Shown: positions 1 to 6,041 of the stretch, piece by piece | How positions within the stretch are numbered: the stretch's first letter is position 1 | Layout: each line of letters begins with the position of its first letter | DNA from: Acidobacteriota bacterium | GTDB lineage: Bacteria > Acidobacteriota > Thermoanaerobaculia > Multivoradales > JAHZIX01 | Direction of reading: 5' to 3' | NCBI GenBank assembly: GCA_020439725.1 | Contig: JAGQSE010000106.1 | Span: 1 to 7,467 of the forward strand | Length of the DNA stretch: 7,467 nucleotides | Notes under the pieces: model-generated | What the model was told of the DNA's origin: nothing | Database searches by the model: none | What the model saw: only the letters and a program-made list of their open reading frames with translations | Position numbers and translations under genes: made by a program

Positions 1-205
1 GGTCCCCGGGCTGGAAAACGTCTTCCTCGAAGCGATAGACCAGCTCGGTCGTCGAGGAGCTTCCATCGGCCGCCAGGACCGTGTACGGAGCGGTGAGCCG
101 TCGTCTCTCGAGCTGTATCGGGCCCACCTCGAGGCGTTCGATCACCTTGAGACCATCGAGGGCGGCGGGATCGGAGGACTCTTTGAGGACGCGTTCTTGG
201 CTCAT
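1..205 (-). CDS. Unrecognised protein, N-terminal fragment (runs off the window)
   Basis: An open frame starts at the ATG whose complement is at 203-205 and reads without a stop to the window edge, giving 68 residues beginning MSQERVLKESSDP. A purine-rich GAAGGAAG-like Shine-Dalgarno sequence lies about 6-8 bases upstream (complement of about 212-219), which supports this start. The fragment is acidic and soluble in character, with no signal peptide or membrane segment. It contains a stretch VGPIQLERRRLTAPYTVL followed by ELVYRFEEDVFQPGD, which reads like a beta-rich N-terminal domain. I do not recognise the family with confidence and assign no function. It lies downstream of the quinone oxidoreductase on the same strand, but 159 bases with two repeat copies separate them, so co-transcription is uncertain. 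The 3' end is missing. Confidence 0.72.
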   Translation of the reverse strand, partial: MSQERVLKESSDPAALDGLKVIERLEVGPIQLERRRLTAPYTVLAADGSSSTTELVYRFEEDVFQPGD

Positions 206-255
206 CGATAGCTTCCTTCGCGGGCTCGTGGCTCTAGCCGGACGGCTTCTGACAT

Positions 256-338
256 GTGGCTGGCACCTTCGGATCGGCGCCGTCTGAAGGGGTCGACGAG
301 GCGAAGCATCGGCTCGCGGTACAAGTGGCTGGCACCTT
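256..338. repeat. Pair of REP-like repeats, direct orientation (intergenic)
   Basis: The intergenic stretch 206-364 carries two copies of GTGGCTGGCACCTT, at 256-269 and 325-338, in the same orientation and 69 bases apart start to start. The same core occurs inside the ligase gene. The core has a small dyad (GTG, loop GCTGG, CAC), which lengthens to a 5-bp AGGTG/CACCT stem in two of the ligase copies. It resembles the dispersed short palindromic elements that accompany REP-associated Y1 (TnpA-REP) transposases, but no transposase is in this window. I see no other gene, promoter or classical terminator in 206-364. Confidence 0.7.
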
Positions 339-364
339 TCGGGGAGCGTATCAGCAGGGTGAGC

Positions 365-1330
365 TCAGGGCCGAAGCAGCAGCTTGCCGCTGGTCCGACG
401 CGATTCGAGCAGGCGATGCGCTTCGGCGGCCTGGTCGAGGGGCAAGACCCGATCGATGCGTGCCTCGAGCTTGCCCTCCGCGGCCCAGCGGAAGACCTCG
501 CCGGCGCGTTCGAGGAGTTCCTCCCGGTCCCTGGCGTAGGCGAAGAGCGAGGCGCTGGTGAGCGTTCGGCTGCCGAGGATCCGGCGTGGCCGGATGGGGT
601 CCGGCTCGCCGCTCGATTGTCCGAAGACGACGATGTGGCCGCGCTCGCGGGTCGCTCGGACACTGCCCTCGAAGGTGGCTCGACCGACGCTGTCGAGGAC
701 CAGATCGACGCCGCGGCCGGCGGTCTTGGCGAGGACGGAGTCGACGAAGTCCGTCTGCGTGTAGAGGATCACATGGTCGGCTCCGGCGCTGCGGGCGATT
801 GCCGCCTTCTCTTCGGTCGAGCAGGTCCCCAGGACCTCAGCGCCGGCGAGCTTGGCCATCTGGGTCGCCAGCAAGCCGACTCCACCCGCCACGGCGTGGA
901 TCAGAACCGTGTCACCGGGTCCGAGCGGCCGAATCGTCCGGGTCAGGTAGTGGGCGGTCATGCCCTGTAGAGGGAGCGCCGCCGCCAGCGCGAAGTCGAG
1001 CTCCGGGGGAACGGGAATCGCCCTCTCCGCCGCCACCAGCACCTGGTCGGCGTAGCTGCCGTCAGCGTCCCAGAAGGCGACCCGCTGGCCGACGGCGACG
1101 TCCACGACCCCGGGGCCGACAGCCTCGACGATCCCGGCACCTTCCTTGCCCGCGACGGCGGGAAGCGACGGGACGGGGTAGAGCCCCGTTCGCAGGTAGA
1201 TGTCGATGTAATTGATGCCGACCGCCGCCAGGGCGACACGGATCTGTCCCGGAGCCGGCTCGGGCGTCGGCAGTTCGTCGACCTGGAGGACTTCGGGACC
1301 GCCGTGCTGGTGGAATCGAACGGCTCTCAT
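365..1330 (-). CDS. Zinc-free NAD(P)H:quinone oxidoreductase (MDR superfamily, Qor-like)
   Basis: The product is 321 residues, the usual length for Qor-type NADPH:quinone oxidoreductases, soluble cytosolic enzymes that reduce quinones or enones with NADPH. The start MRAVRFHQHGGPEVLQV is a typical family N terminus and has a GGGAGAGG Shine-Dalgarno upstream. The frame stays open for 81 more codons upstream, but that stretch overlaps the ligase gene and looks unlike a protein. A GroES-like domain covers about residues 1-125. The nucleotide-binding motif AVAGGVGLLATQ is at 146-157, and GVDLVLDSVGRATFEGS at about 207-223 is characteristic of Qor. The cysteine set that binds structural zinc in alcohol dehydrogenases is absent. 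The start lies 19 bases after the ligase stop, so the two genes are probably one operon. The natural substrate is unknown; a role in reducing an intermediate of the neighbouring pathway is inference. Confidence 0.93.
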   Translation of the reverse strand: MRAVRFHQHGGPEVLQVDELPTPEPAPGQIRVALAAVGINYIDIYLRTGLYPVPSLPAVAGKEGAGIVEAVGPGVVDVAVGQRVAFWDADGSYADQVLVAAERAIPVPPELDFALAAALPLQGMTAHYLTRTIRPLGPGDTVLIHAVAGGVGLLATQMAKLAGAEVLGTCSTEEKAAIARSAGADHVILYTQTDFVDSVLAKTAGRGVDLVLDSVGRATFEGSVRATRERGHIVVFGQSSGEPDPIRPRRILGSRTLTSASLFAYARDREELLERAGEVFRWAAEGKLEARIDRVLPLDQAAEAHRLLESRRTSGKLLLRP

Positions 1331-1349
1331 GGCCGGAACCTCTCCCGTC

Positions 1350-2915
1350 TCATCGCTGCTCCAGCCGGCGCAAGGCGCGCCGGTCGAGCTTGCCCCGTTC
1401 GGTGCGGGGAAGCTCGGGCAGCAGAACCACGCTGCGCGGCACCTTGTGATCCGCCAGGTGTCCCCGGCACCAGGCGAGGACCTGCTCGCGGTCGAGGGAG
1501 CCCGGTGCGCAGGCGACCACGGCCCGCAGCACCGGTTCCCCTCCCGGCCTTGGAACGGCGAGAACCGCGACATCCTCTACCGGCGCCAGGTCGCGCAGGA
1601 TCAGCTCGACTTCCCGCGGGTGGACCTTCTTGCCCTTCAGGATGATGACGTCGTCGATGCGGCCTAGGAGATAGAGCTCGCCGTGAAGAAGCTCCCCGAG
1701 ATCGCTGGTACGAAAGCAGCCGCTAACGAGGCTGGGGGTCGGGGTGTGCGAGGTGGCTGGCACCTTTTCGCCAAGGTCGGGATTGGTGGTTTTGGGGGTC
1801 GCTGGCGCCGTCTCGCGGTCGGTGGCCGGTGGCCGCGCAAACGACGGATTCTGACGAGTGGCTGGCACCTTCGTACAGGTGGCTGGCACCTCGGTGGACG
1901 GGAGGTAGCCGCAGGCCACCGCGGGGGAGCGCACCGTGACCAGGCCGGGGCCCTCGGGGCAGGGACCGGTCTCGCCCTCGAAGAGCACTTCGACGCCGGC
2001 CACCGGGGTGCCGAGGCTGCCGCGCTCGCCGGCGCCGCCGTCGCGGTCGTAGCTGATGCCACCGCATTCGCTGGCGCCGTAGAAGACGTGGATGCGCCGG
2101 CCGTAGGTCTCGCGAAAGCGGCGAGCGGTGTCGGGAAGCAGCGGGGCGCCGGCGGTGATGGTCAGCCGCAGGGTCTCGGGCCAGCTCGGGGGCTCGGCGA
2201 GCTTGAGCAATGCCTGGAGGTAAGCCGGTACCGTCGGAAAGAACGTGGCACCGAGCTCGTGGCCGGCTCGCAGCGAGGCGAAGGGGCCCCCGCCCGGGCG
2301 CGGCAGAACCAGCGTCGCACCGCGGGTCAGGACCGGCAAGGCGACGCTCGACAGGCCATAGGAGTGCGACAGGGGGACCCCGACCAGGATCCGCTCCCCC
2401 CAGCCCAGCCCCATGGTGCGTGCCAGCGCATCCTCGTCGGCGGCCACGGACTCGGTGGAGACGACGATTCCCCGGGGCCGGCCCGTCGAGCCGGAGCTCA
2501 GCTTGACCACCGCGGCCCGGGATGCCAGGTCGCTGGGCTCGGCAGCGTCTTCCAGGGGCTCGATGGTCAGCTCGTCGGCACGCCGGGGCCAACCGGGGCC
2601 ATCGAGGAGGGCGCTTGCGCCGAGCTCGAGGGCGGTGCGACGAGCTTCCGCGGACCCGGCCCCGAGGAGGATGGGGGCACAATGCCGGCGGCGTAGGGCG
2701 AGGAGGCCGGCGAGGAAGCCCGGGCCGTCGCCGGCGGTGAGCCCGACCAGGCTGCCCTCCCCGAGTCCGGCCTCGCTCAGGCGTCCTTCGAGGCCACGGG
2801 CCAGGTCGTCGAGCTCCCTCGCGGTCCAGGTCGCCGCGCAGCACGCCGCGACCACCGAGTCCGGCTGGTGCTCGACGCGATGACGGAAGGCTTCGGCGAC
2901 GGGATCGGGAGCCAT
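1350..2915 (-). CDS. AMP-forming acyl/aryl-acid ligase (ANL superfamily) with in-frame repeat insertion
   Basis: This 521-residue adenylate-forming enzyme activates a carboxylic acid with ATP and passes it to CoA or an ACP. All core motifs are visible: A3 P-loop KLSSGSTGRPRG (138-149), A5 FYGASECGG (278-286), A7 FRTSDLGEL with the ribose-binding Asp405, A8 GRIDDVIILKGKKVHPREVE (418-437), and A10 LPRTERGKLDRR with the catalytic lysine at 509. Between GYLPS (A6) and LVSGCFRTSD (A7) lies an extra stretch of about 54 residues (342-395), rich in P, A and T with repeated PAT. It is encoded by REP-like repeats and is not expected in the family. The frame is intact, so activity may be kept. I chose the ATG at 2915 because homology-like sequence begins there; 50 further upstream codons look non-coding. 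No clear Shine-Dalgarno precedes it. The gene is divergent from the ACP operon and likely co-transcribed with the oxidoreductase. The substrate is unknown. Confidence 0.9.
   Translation of the reverse strand: MAPDPVAEAFRHRVEHQPDSVVAACCAATWTARELDDLARGLEGRLSEAGLGEGSLVGLTAGDGPGFLAGLLALRRRHCAPILLGAGSAEARRTALELGASALLDGPGWPRRADELTIEPLEDAAEPSDLASRAAVVKLSSGSTGRPRGIVVSTESVAADEDALARTMGLGWGERILVGVPLSHSYGLSSVALPVLTRGATLVLPRPGGGPFASLRAGHELGATFFPTVPAYLQALLKLAEPPSWPETLRLTITAGAPLLPDTARRFRETYGRRIHVFYGASECGGISYDRDGGAGERGSLGTPVAGVEVLFEGETGPCPEGPGLVTVRSPAVACGYLPSTEVPATCTKVPATRQNPSFARPPATDRETAPATPKTTNPDLGEKVPATSHTPTPSLVSGCFRTSDLGELLHGELYLLGRIDDVIILKGKKVHPREVELILRDLAPVEDVAVLAVPRPGGEPVLRAVVACAPGSLDREQVLAWCRGHLADHKVPRSVVLLPELPRTERGKLDRRALRRLEQR
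1731..1892. repeat. REP-like repeat cluster inserted in frame in the ligase gene
   Basis: Three clear copies of GTGGCTGGCACC start at 1753, 1858 and 1879, in the same orientation as the intergenic pair. The first two extend to CTT and the third to CT. Two degenerate relatives lie between them, at 1798-1810 (GTCGCTGGCGCCG) and 1821-1834. The copies at 1751-1765 and 1877-1891 form a perfect AGGTG-GCTGG-CACCT hairpin. Start-to-start distances of the clear copies and the 1798 copy are 45, 60 and 21 bases, all multiples of three. They therefore read in one frame on the minus strand as KVPAT, APAT, KVPAT and EVPAT. The cluster boundaries are estimated from where normal ligase sequence stops and resumes. 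Confidence 0.78.
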
Positions 2916-2969
2916 GATGGAGGGCAACGGGGGGCGTCGATCACAGGCCCCGCCAAGAACTGGGCAGAG

Positions 2970-2981
2970 CTGACGGGTCAG
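2970..2981. promoter_or_regulatory. Operator-like inverted repeat over the -35 box
   Basis: CTGAC-GG-GTCAG is a perfect 5-bp inverted repeat with a 2-base centre that exactly covers the predicted -35 hexamer. A dimeric repressor bound here would block the plus-strand promoter. The site is short, so chance occurrence is possible, and no regulator gene is present in the window. Confidence 0.3.
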
Positions 2982-2998
2982 AACGCCTCTAGTATACT
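2970..2998 (+). promoter_or_regulatory. Predicted sigma70-type promoter for the ACP-KS operon
   Basis: CTGACG (2970-2975) matches four of six bases of the -35 consensus and TATACT (2993-2998) five of six of the -10 consensus, with an optimal 17-base spacer. It is the only AT-rich hexamer pair that stands out in this GC-rich divergent region. Transcription would start near 3005 and leave a leader of about 270 bases before the ACP gene. The -10 sits in the 8-base palindrome AGTATACT (2991-2998), so it also reads as a -10 on the minus strand toward the ligase, though no good -35 is present on that side. Confidence 0.5.
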
Positions 2999-3022
2999 CG
3001 CGCTGCTCCGGCGGAGGATCGT

Positions 3023-3172
3023 GTGACGCTTCCGTGGCGGTCACGCGCCCCGCGCCCCGGCCCACGACGCAGCACTCGCCCGCCTCAGACCGTGACCGAC
3101 AGCCCCACCGCGAGACGGCTGGACGGGCGACGTCGGCCGGAGCAGTGGGTCGAAGCGGTGTTCCAGCCCTAG
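3023..3172 (+). CDS. Possible 49-residue leader ORF (GTG start, Arg/Pro-rich)
   Basis: A GTG at 3023 is preceded by GGAGG (3013-3017) with 5-base spacing and opens 49 codons ending in TAG at 3170-3172. It would begin only about 18 bases after the predicted transcription start, so promoter, ribosome binding site and start codon are consistent with each other. The product would be very basic and rich in Arg and Pro in its first 40 residues, ending in PEQWVEAVFQP. I recognise no family, and random GC-rich sequence easily gives Arg/Pro-rich frames of this length. It could be a regulatory leader peptide, a small protein, or nothing. The ACP start codon follows after 102 bases. Confidence 0.3.
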   Translation: MTLPWRSRAPRPGPRRSTRPPQTVTDSPTARRLDGRRRPEQWVEAVFQP

Positions 3173-3274
3173 GGACGCCGCCAACGACACGAAATCGACA
3201 CGGGAGCGGGTCATCGCACCAGGCTTGCCATCTTCGGCTCCCGTAGTCCTGGATAGAGACCTTGGAGGATCCGG
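3173..3274 (+). other. Leader segment upstream of the ACP gene
   Basis: I see no gene here. The only clear signal is the strong Shine-Dalgarno GGAGG at 3264-3268, six bases before the ACP start codon. A TTGCCA at 3225-3230 has no matching -10 at a suitable distance. Confidence 0.6.
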
Positions 3275-3562
3275 ATGTCTAGCGAGACTTCGACTCGCGA
3301 GCGCCTCAAGCGGACGATCATCGAGAGCCTGAACCTCGAGGGCATGACCCCGGAGATGATCAACGACGACGCGCCGCTTTCTGGTGAGGGTCTGGGCCTC
3401 GACTCGGTCGACGCTCTCGAGCTCGTCGTGGCCCTGGAGAAGGAGTACCAGATCCGCATCGACAGCGAGGCCATCGGCCAGGAGGCCTTTGCCTCGGTGG
3501 CCAGCCTCCAGGCCTTCGTCGACGGGCTGCGCGCGGCGGAAGGAGCCGAGTCGGCAGGATGA
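3275..3562 (+). CDS. Acyl carrier protein (phosphopantetheine-binding)
   Basis: This is a 95-residue acidic helical protein of typical ACP size. It carries the 4'-phosphopantetheine attachment motif GLDSVDALEL, with the modified serine at residue 44. It would carry acyl or ketoacyl intermediates as thioesters between the ligase, the ketosynthase pair and the acyltransferase. The pattern around it (PLSGEGLGLDSVDALELVV) is nearer to ACPs of secondary fatty-acid or polyketide loci than to the housekeeping AcpP, which usually reads GADSLDTVEL; this is inference from memory of the families. The start has a GGAGG six bases upstream. It is the first main gene of the operon, and its TGA stop overlaps the next ATG by four bases (ATGA), which suggests translational coupling. 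It needs a phosphopantetheinyl transferase, which is not in this window. Confidence 0.95.
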   Translation: MSSETSTRERLKRTIIESLNLEGMTPEMINDDAPLSGEGLGLDSVDALELVVALEKEYQIRIDSEAIGQEAFASVASLQAFVDGLRAAEGAESAG

Positions 3563-4815
3563 ACGACTCCCGGCGTCCCGGGGATCGGGTGGTGATCACC
3601 GGCCTCGGGGCGGTGAGTGGTTGGGGCTGGGACGCCGCCGCGCTGTGGCGCGGTCTGTCCTCCGGCATGACCGCGGTCGGCACGGAGCTCCGCTTCTCGA
3701 CCGAGGGGCAGCGCACCCATGTCGCTGCCGAGGCGCCGGAGGAACCCGCCGGGCTAGCCGACGCCTTCGCCGGCTGGAGCCGGCTCAGCCGGGCCGATCG
3801 TTTCGCGGTGTCGGCGGCCCGCGAGGCCCTGGCCCAGGCGGACCTCGAGGTCTCGGGGGCCGATACGGGACTCTTCTTCGGCACCAGCACCGCGGGGATC
3901 GCCGAGGGGGAGGAGTACTTCCTCCGGCTCCTCGGCCGCAGCCCCGGCTCACCGCGGCTGCAATTCCTCGCCTCCCACGAGATGAACGGTCCCGGTGACG
4001 CCGTCGCTCGGTGCTTCGAGGTCGCGGGGCCGGTCCGCTCGGTATCGTCGGCCTGCGCCGCTGCCGCCCTGGCGGTGGGGGATGCGCTCCACGCCCTCCG
4101 CGCCGGCGAGGTCCGGCGAGCGTTGGCCGGCGGCTCGGACTCGCTCTGCCTGCTCACCTACTCGGGGTTCAATTCGTTGCGCGCGGTGGACGAGGCACCC
4201 TGCCGCCCGTTCCGCGCCGATCGCGAGGGTCTCAACCTGGGCGAAGGGGCGGGGGTCCTCGTGCTCGAACGCCTCGACGACGCCTTGGGACGCGGCGCGC
4301 GACCGCTGGCGGAGCTCCTGGGCGCCGGCGCTTCCTGCGACGCCCACCACATGACCGCACCCCATCCGGAGGGTGAGGGCGCCGCGCAGGCGATGCTCGC
4401 TGCGCTCGCCGACGCCGGCCTCGCCCCCGATCAGGTCGATTTCGTCAATGCCCACGGTACCGGTACCCCGTTGAACGACAGCGCCGAGGCCAAGGCCCTC
4501 CACACGGTCTTCGGGGATCGCGCCAGGGCTCTGCCGCTGACCTCCACCAAGGGCTCGGTGGGTCATCTCCTCGGTTCCTCCGGCGCCATCGAAGCGGTCG
4601 TCACGGCGCTCTGCCTGGAGACGGCGGAGGTCCACCCCACCCCGGGTGGGGGCGAGGCGGATCCGGCCCTCGGCGTCGATCTCGTCCACGGCAGCGCCCG
4701 GCGCTTGGCCCACGGGGCCGGCCGGCAGCTCGTGGCGGTCTCCACCAGCTTCGCCTTCGGTGGCTCGAACGCTGCCCTGGTCTTGGGCTCCTGGCCCGGG
4801 GACGGTTCGTCATGA
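3559..4815 (+). CDS. Beta-ketoacyl-ACP synthase (FabF/KAS II-type), catalytic KS subunit
   Basis: This is a full-length, 418-residue thiolase-fold ketosynthase that condenses an acyl chain with malonyl-ACP. The complete Cys-His-His set is present: nucleophile Cys166 in VSSACAAAA, His299 in VNAHGTGTPLND, and His336 in KGSVGHLLGSSG with the conserved Lys331. The C-terminal loop SFAFGGSN (397-404) is the FabF-type gatekeeper region. The N-terminal RVVITGLGAVSGWG is also standard. The protein is soluble. Its ATG overlaps the ACP stop as ATGA, and its own stop overlaps the next ATG in the same way, so ACP, KS and KS-like protein are probably made in linked amounts. Being beside a KS-like protein without catalytic residues, it is best read as the active half of a KS-CLF heterodimer. 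A housekeeping FabF is less likely in this context. Confidence 0.95.
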   Translation: MNDSRRPGDRVVITGLGAVSGWGWDAAALWRGLSSGMTAVGTELRFSTEGQRTHVAAEAPEEPAGLADAFAGWSRLSRADRFAVSAAREALAQADLEVSGADTGLFFGTSTAGIAEGEEYFLRLLGRSPGSPRLQFLASHEMNGPGDAVARCFEVAGPVRSVSSACAAAALAVGDALHALRAGEVRRALAGGSDSLCLLTYSGFNSLRAVDEAPCRPFRADREGLNLGEGAGVLVLERLDDALGRGARPLAELLGAGASCDAHHMTAPHPEGEGAAQAMLAALADAGLAPDQVDFVNAHGTGTPLNDSAEAKALHTVFGDRARALPLTSTKGSVGHLLGSSGAIEAVVTALCLETAEVHPTPGGGEADPALGVDLVHGSARRLAHGAGRQLVAVSTSFAFGGSNAALVLGSWPGDGSS

Positions 4816-6041
4816 GCACTGCTCCCCGGGTGGTGGTCAGCGGTCTCGGCCAGGTGAGCGCCGCGGGACTCGGTCGTGAGGCCATGGCCGCAGCGCTGGT
4901 GGCCGCGCAGCCCGAGCCGGTGGAGGTGGACCTGTCGGCGTCGTATCACCTGGAGGGCGGAGCCCGGCGGGCCCTCCTGGCGCGCTCGGAATCGGAGATC
5001 GCGCGCTGGGTACCTCCCATGGAAGCGCGGCGCTTCAGCCGGCCGTCGAAGCTGGCGGTGGCGGCGGCGCGGATGGCTCTCGACGATGCCGGGCTCGCCG
5101 CCGATGCCCTCGCGGGACCGACGGCGATCGTGGTGGCGACGACCTTCGGGCCCTCGGAGTTCACCGAGCGGATCCTCGGCCAGATCCTCGCCGACGGGCC
5201 CCAGGGGGCTTCGCCCTTCCTGTTCACGCAGAGCGTCGCCAACGCGCCGGCGGCGCAGATGGCGATGGTCCTCGGTGCCCGGGGGCCCAACGTCACGGTG
5301 ACGCAGCGCGAGGCGGGGCCCTTGATCGCCTTGGGCCGCGCGGTGGCGGAGGTCGCTTCGGGTCGCGCCCGGGCGGCGGTGGTGGCGGCGGTGGAAGAGC
5401 ACAGCTCGTTGCTCCACGCGGTCCTCAACCGCTTCTCGGCGCTGGCGGGGTCCGAGGGGGACGATGACGTCGCGCGACCCTTCGATCGCCGGCGGAGTGG
5501 CTTCGTCTTCGCCGAGGGTGCCACAGCCCTGATCCTCGAGCGCGAGGACGAGGTCCGCGCGCGGGGCCGTCGCCCGCTGGCGGCCTGCGGCCTCGCGGTG
5601 GGTGCCTTCGACCCGGCGGCGCCCCGCACCGGCTGGAGCCGTGATCCGGCGGTCTTGGCGGGAGTTCTCGAAGCGCGGCTGCTCGCCGCGGGTCTCTCCC
5701 CCGACGACATCGACTTCGTCGTCTCCGGCGCCTCGGGTGCGGTGGCGGGAGATCGGCTCGAAGGGGCGCTTCTCCGGCGTCTCTGGCCGGGAGGGCCACC
5801 CCCCGTGTTCGCCCCCAAGGGGTGCCTCGGCGAGTACGGCGGCGGGCTTCTCGGACCGGCGGTGCTGGCGGCGTCCGGCGAGACGCTGGGGCCGACGGCG
5901 GGCTTCGCCGAGCCCGACCCGGAGGTCGGGGTGGTGCCCCATTCGGGTGGGCCGCTCGAGCCGCCCCGGCGGATTCTGGCGACGGGGCTGGCCGCCGGCG
6001 GCGCCGCGGCGTGGATGGTCCTCGAGGCACCCGAACCGTGA
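4812..6041 (+). CDS. Ketosynthase-fold protein lacking the catalytic triad (chain-length-factor-like)
   Basis: The 409 residues cover the entire KS fold, from RVVVSGLGQVSAAG at the N terminus through RPFDRRRSGFVFAEGATALI (222-241) to a glycine-rich C-terminal loop. The catalytic positions are changed. The nucleophile region reads VTVTQREAGPL, placing Glu167 where Cys is expected. The VNAHGTGT region reads FVVSGASGAV, without histidine. The third motif reads APKGCLGEYGGG, keeping the lysine (336) but with Glu341 in place of histidine. In type II polyketide systems the chain-length factor has Gln at the Cys position in a similar AGG context, so a role as non-condensing partner of the upstream KS is likely. 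Glu rather than Gln is unusual. Four-base overlaps with both neighbours support a stoichiometric complex. My hand alignment of the histidine positions is less certain than that of the Cys position. Confidence 0.88.
   Translation: MSTAPRVVVSGLGQVSAAGLGREAMAAALVAAQPEPVEVDLSASYHLEGGARRALLARSESEIARWVPPMEARRFSRPSKLAVAAARMALDDAGLAADALAGPTAIVVATTFGPSEFTERILGQILADGPQGASPFLFTQSVANAPAAQMAMVLGARGPNVTVTQREAGPLIALGRAVAEVASGRARAAVVAAVEEHSSLLHAVLNRFSALAGSEGDDDVARPFDRRRSGFVFAEGATALILEREDEVRARGRRPLAACGLAVGAFDPAAPRTGWSRDPAVLAGVLEARLLAAGLSPDDIDFVVSGASGAVAGDRLEGALLRRLWPGGPPPVFAPKGCLGEYGGGLLGPAVLAASGETLGPTAGFAEPDPEVGVVPHSGGPLEPPRRILATGLAAGGAAAWMVLEAPEP

Noticed and set aside
202..663. 153-codon minus-strand frame with GASHL repeats
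   Set aside because: Most of it overlaps the oxidoreductase in another frame, and the rest is a translation of the intergenic repeats. A better gene start lies at 205 in a different frame.
254..970. 238-codon plus-strand frame
   Set aside because: It starts inside a repeat copy and runs antisense to the quinone oxidoreductase, with no motif.
1331..1573. N-terminal extension of the oxidoreductase by 81 codons
   Set aside because: It overlaps the end of the ligase gene in another frame, is rich in Cys, Trp and Arg unlike the family, and a good start with a Shine-Dalgarno exists at 1330.
1753..1892. CRISPR-like array
   Set aside because: The repeats are only about 14 bases, with unequal spacing and degenerate copies inside a coding frame, and no cas genes are present.
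1683..2696. 337-codon plus-strand frame
   Set aside because: It lies wholly antisense to the ligase, whose motifs are unmistakable, and has Gly/Ala/Arg-rich low-complexity content.
2991..3020. Strong minus-strand promoter for the ligase
   Set aside because: The palindromic AGTATACT gives a -10, but no hexamer resembling TTGACA lies 16-18 bases upstream on that strand.
3034..3246. 70-codon plus-strand frame in the divergent region
   Set aside because: It has no ribosome binding site and random-looking composition. The frame from 3023 has better start signals.
3225..3257. Second promoter close to the ACP gene (TTGCCA)
   Set aside because: No -10-like hexamer occurs at a suitable distance; the nearest candidates are 13 or 21 bases away.
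4563..5942. 459-codon minus-strand frame
   Set aside because: It is antisense to both ketosynthase genes, very rich in Arg, Gly and His, and shows no domain signature.
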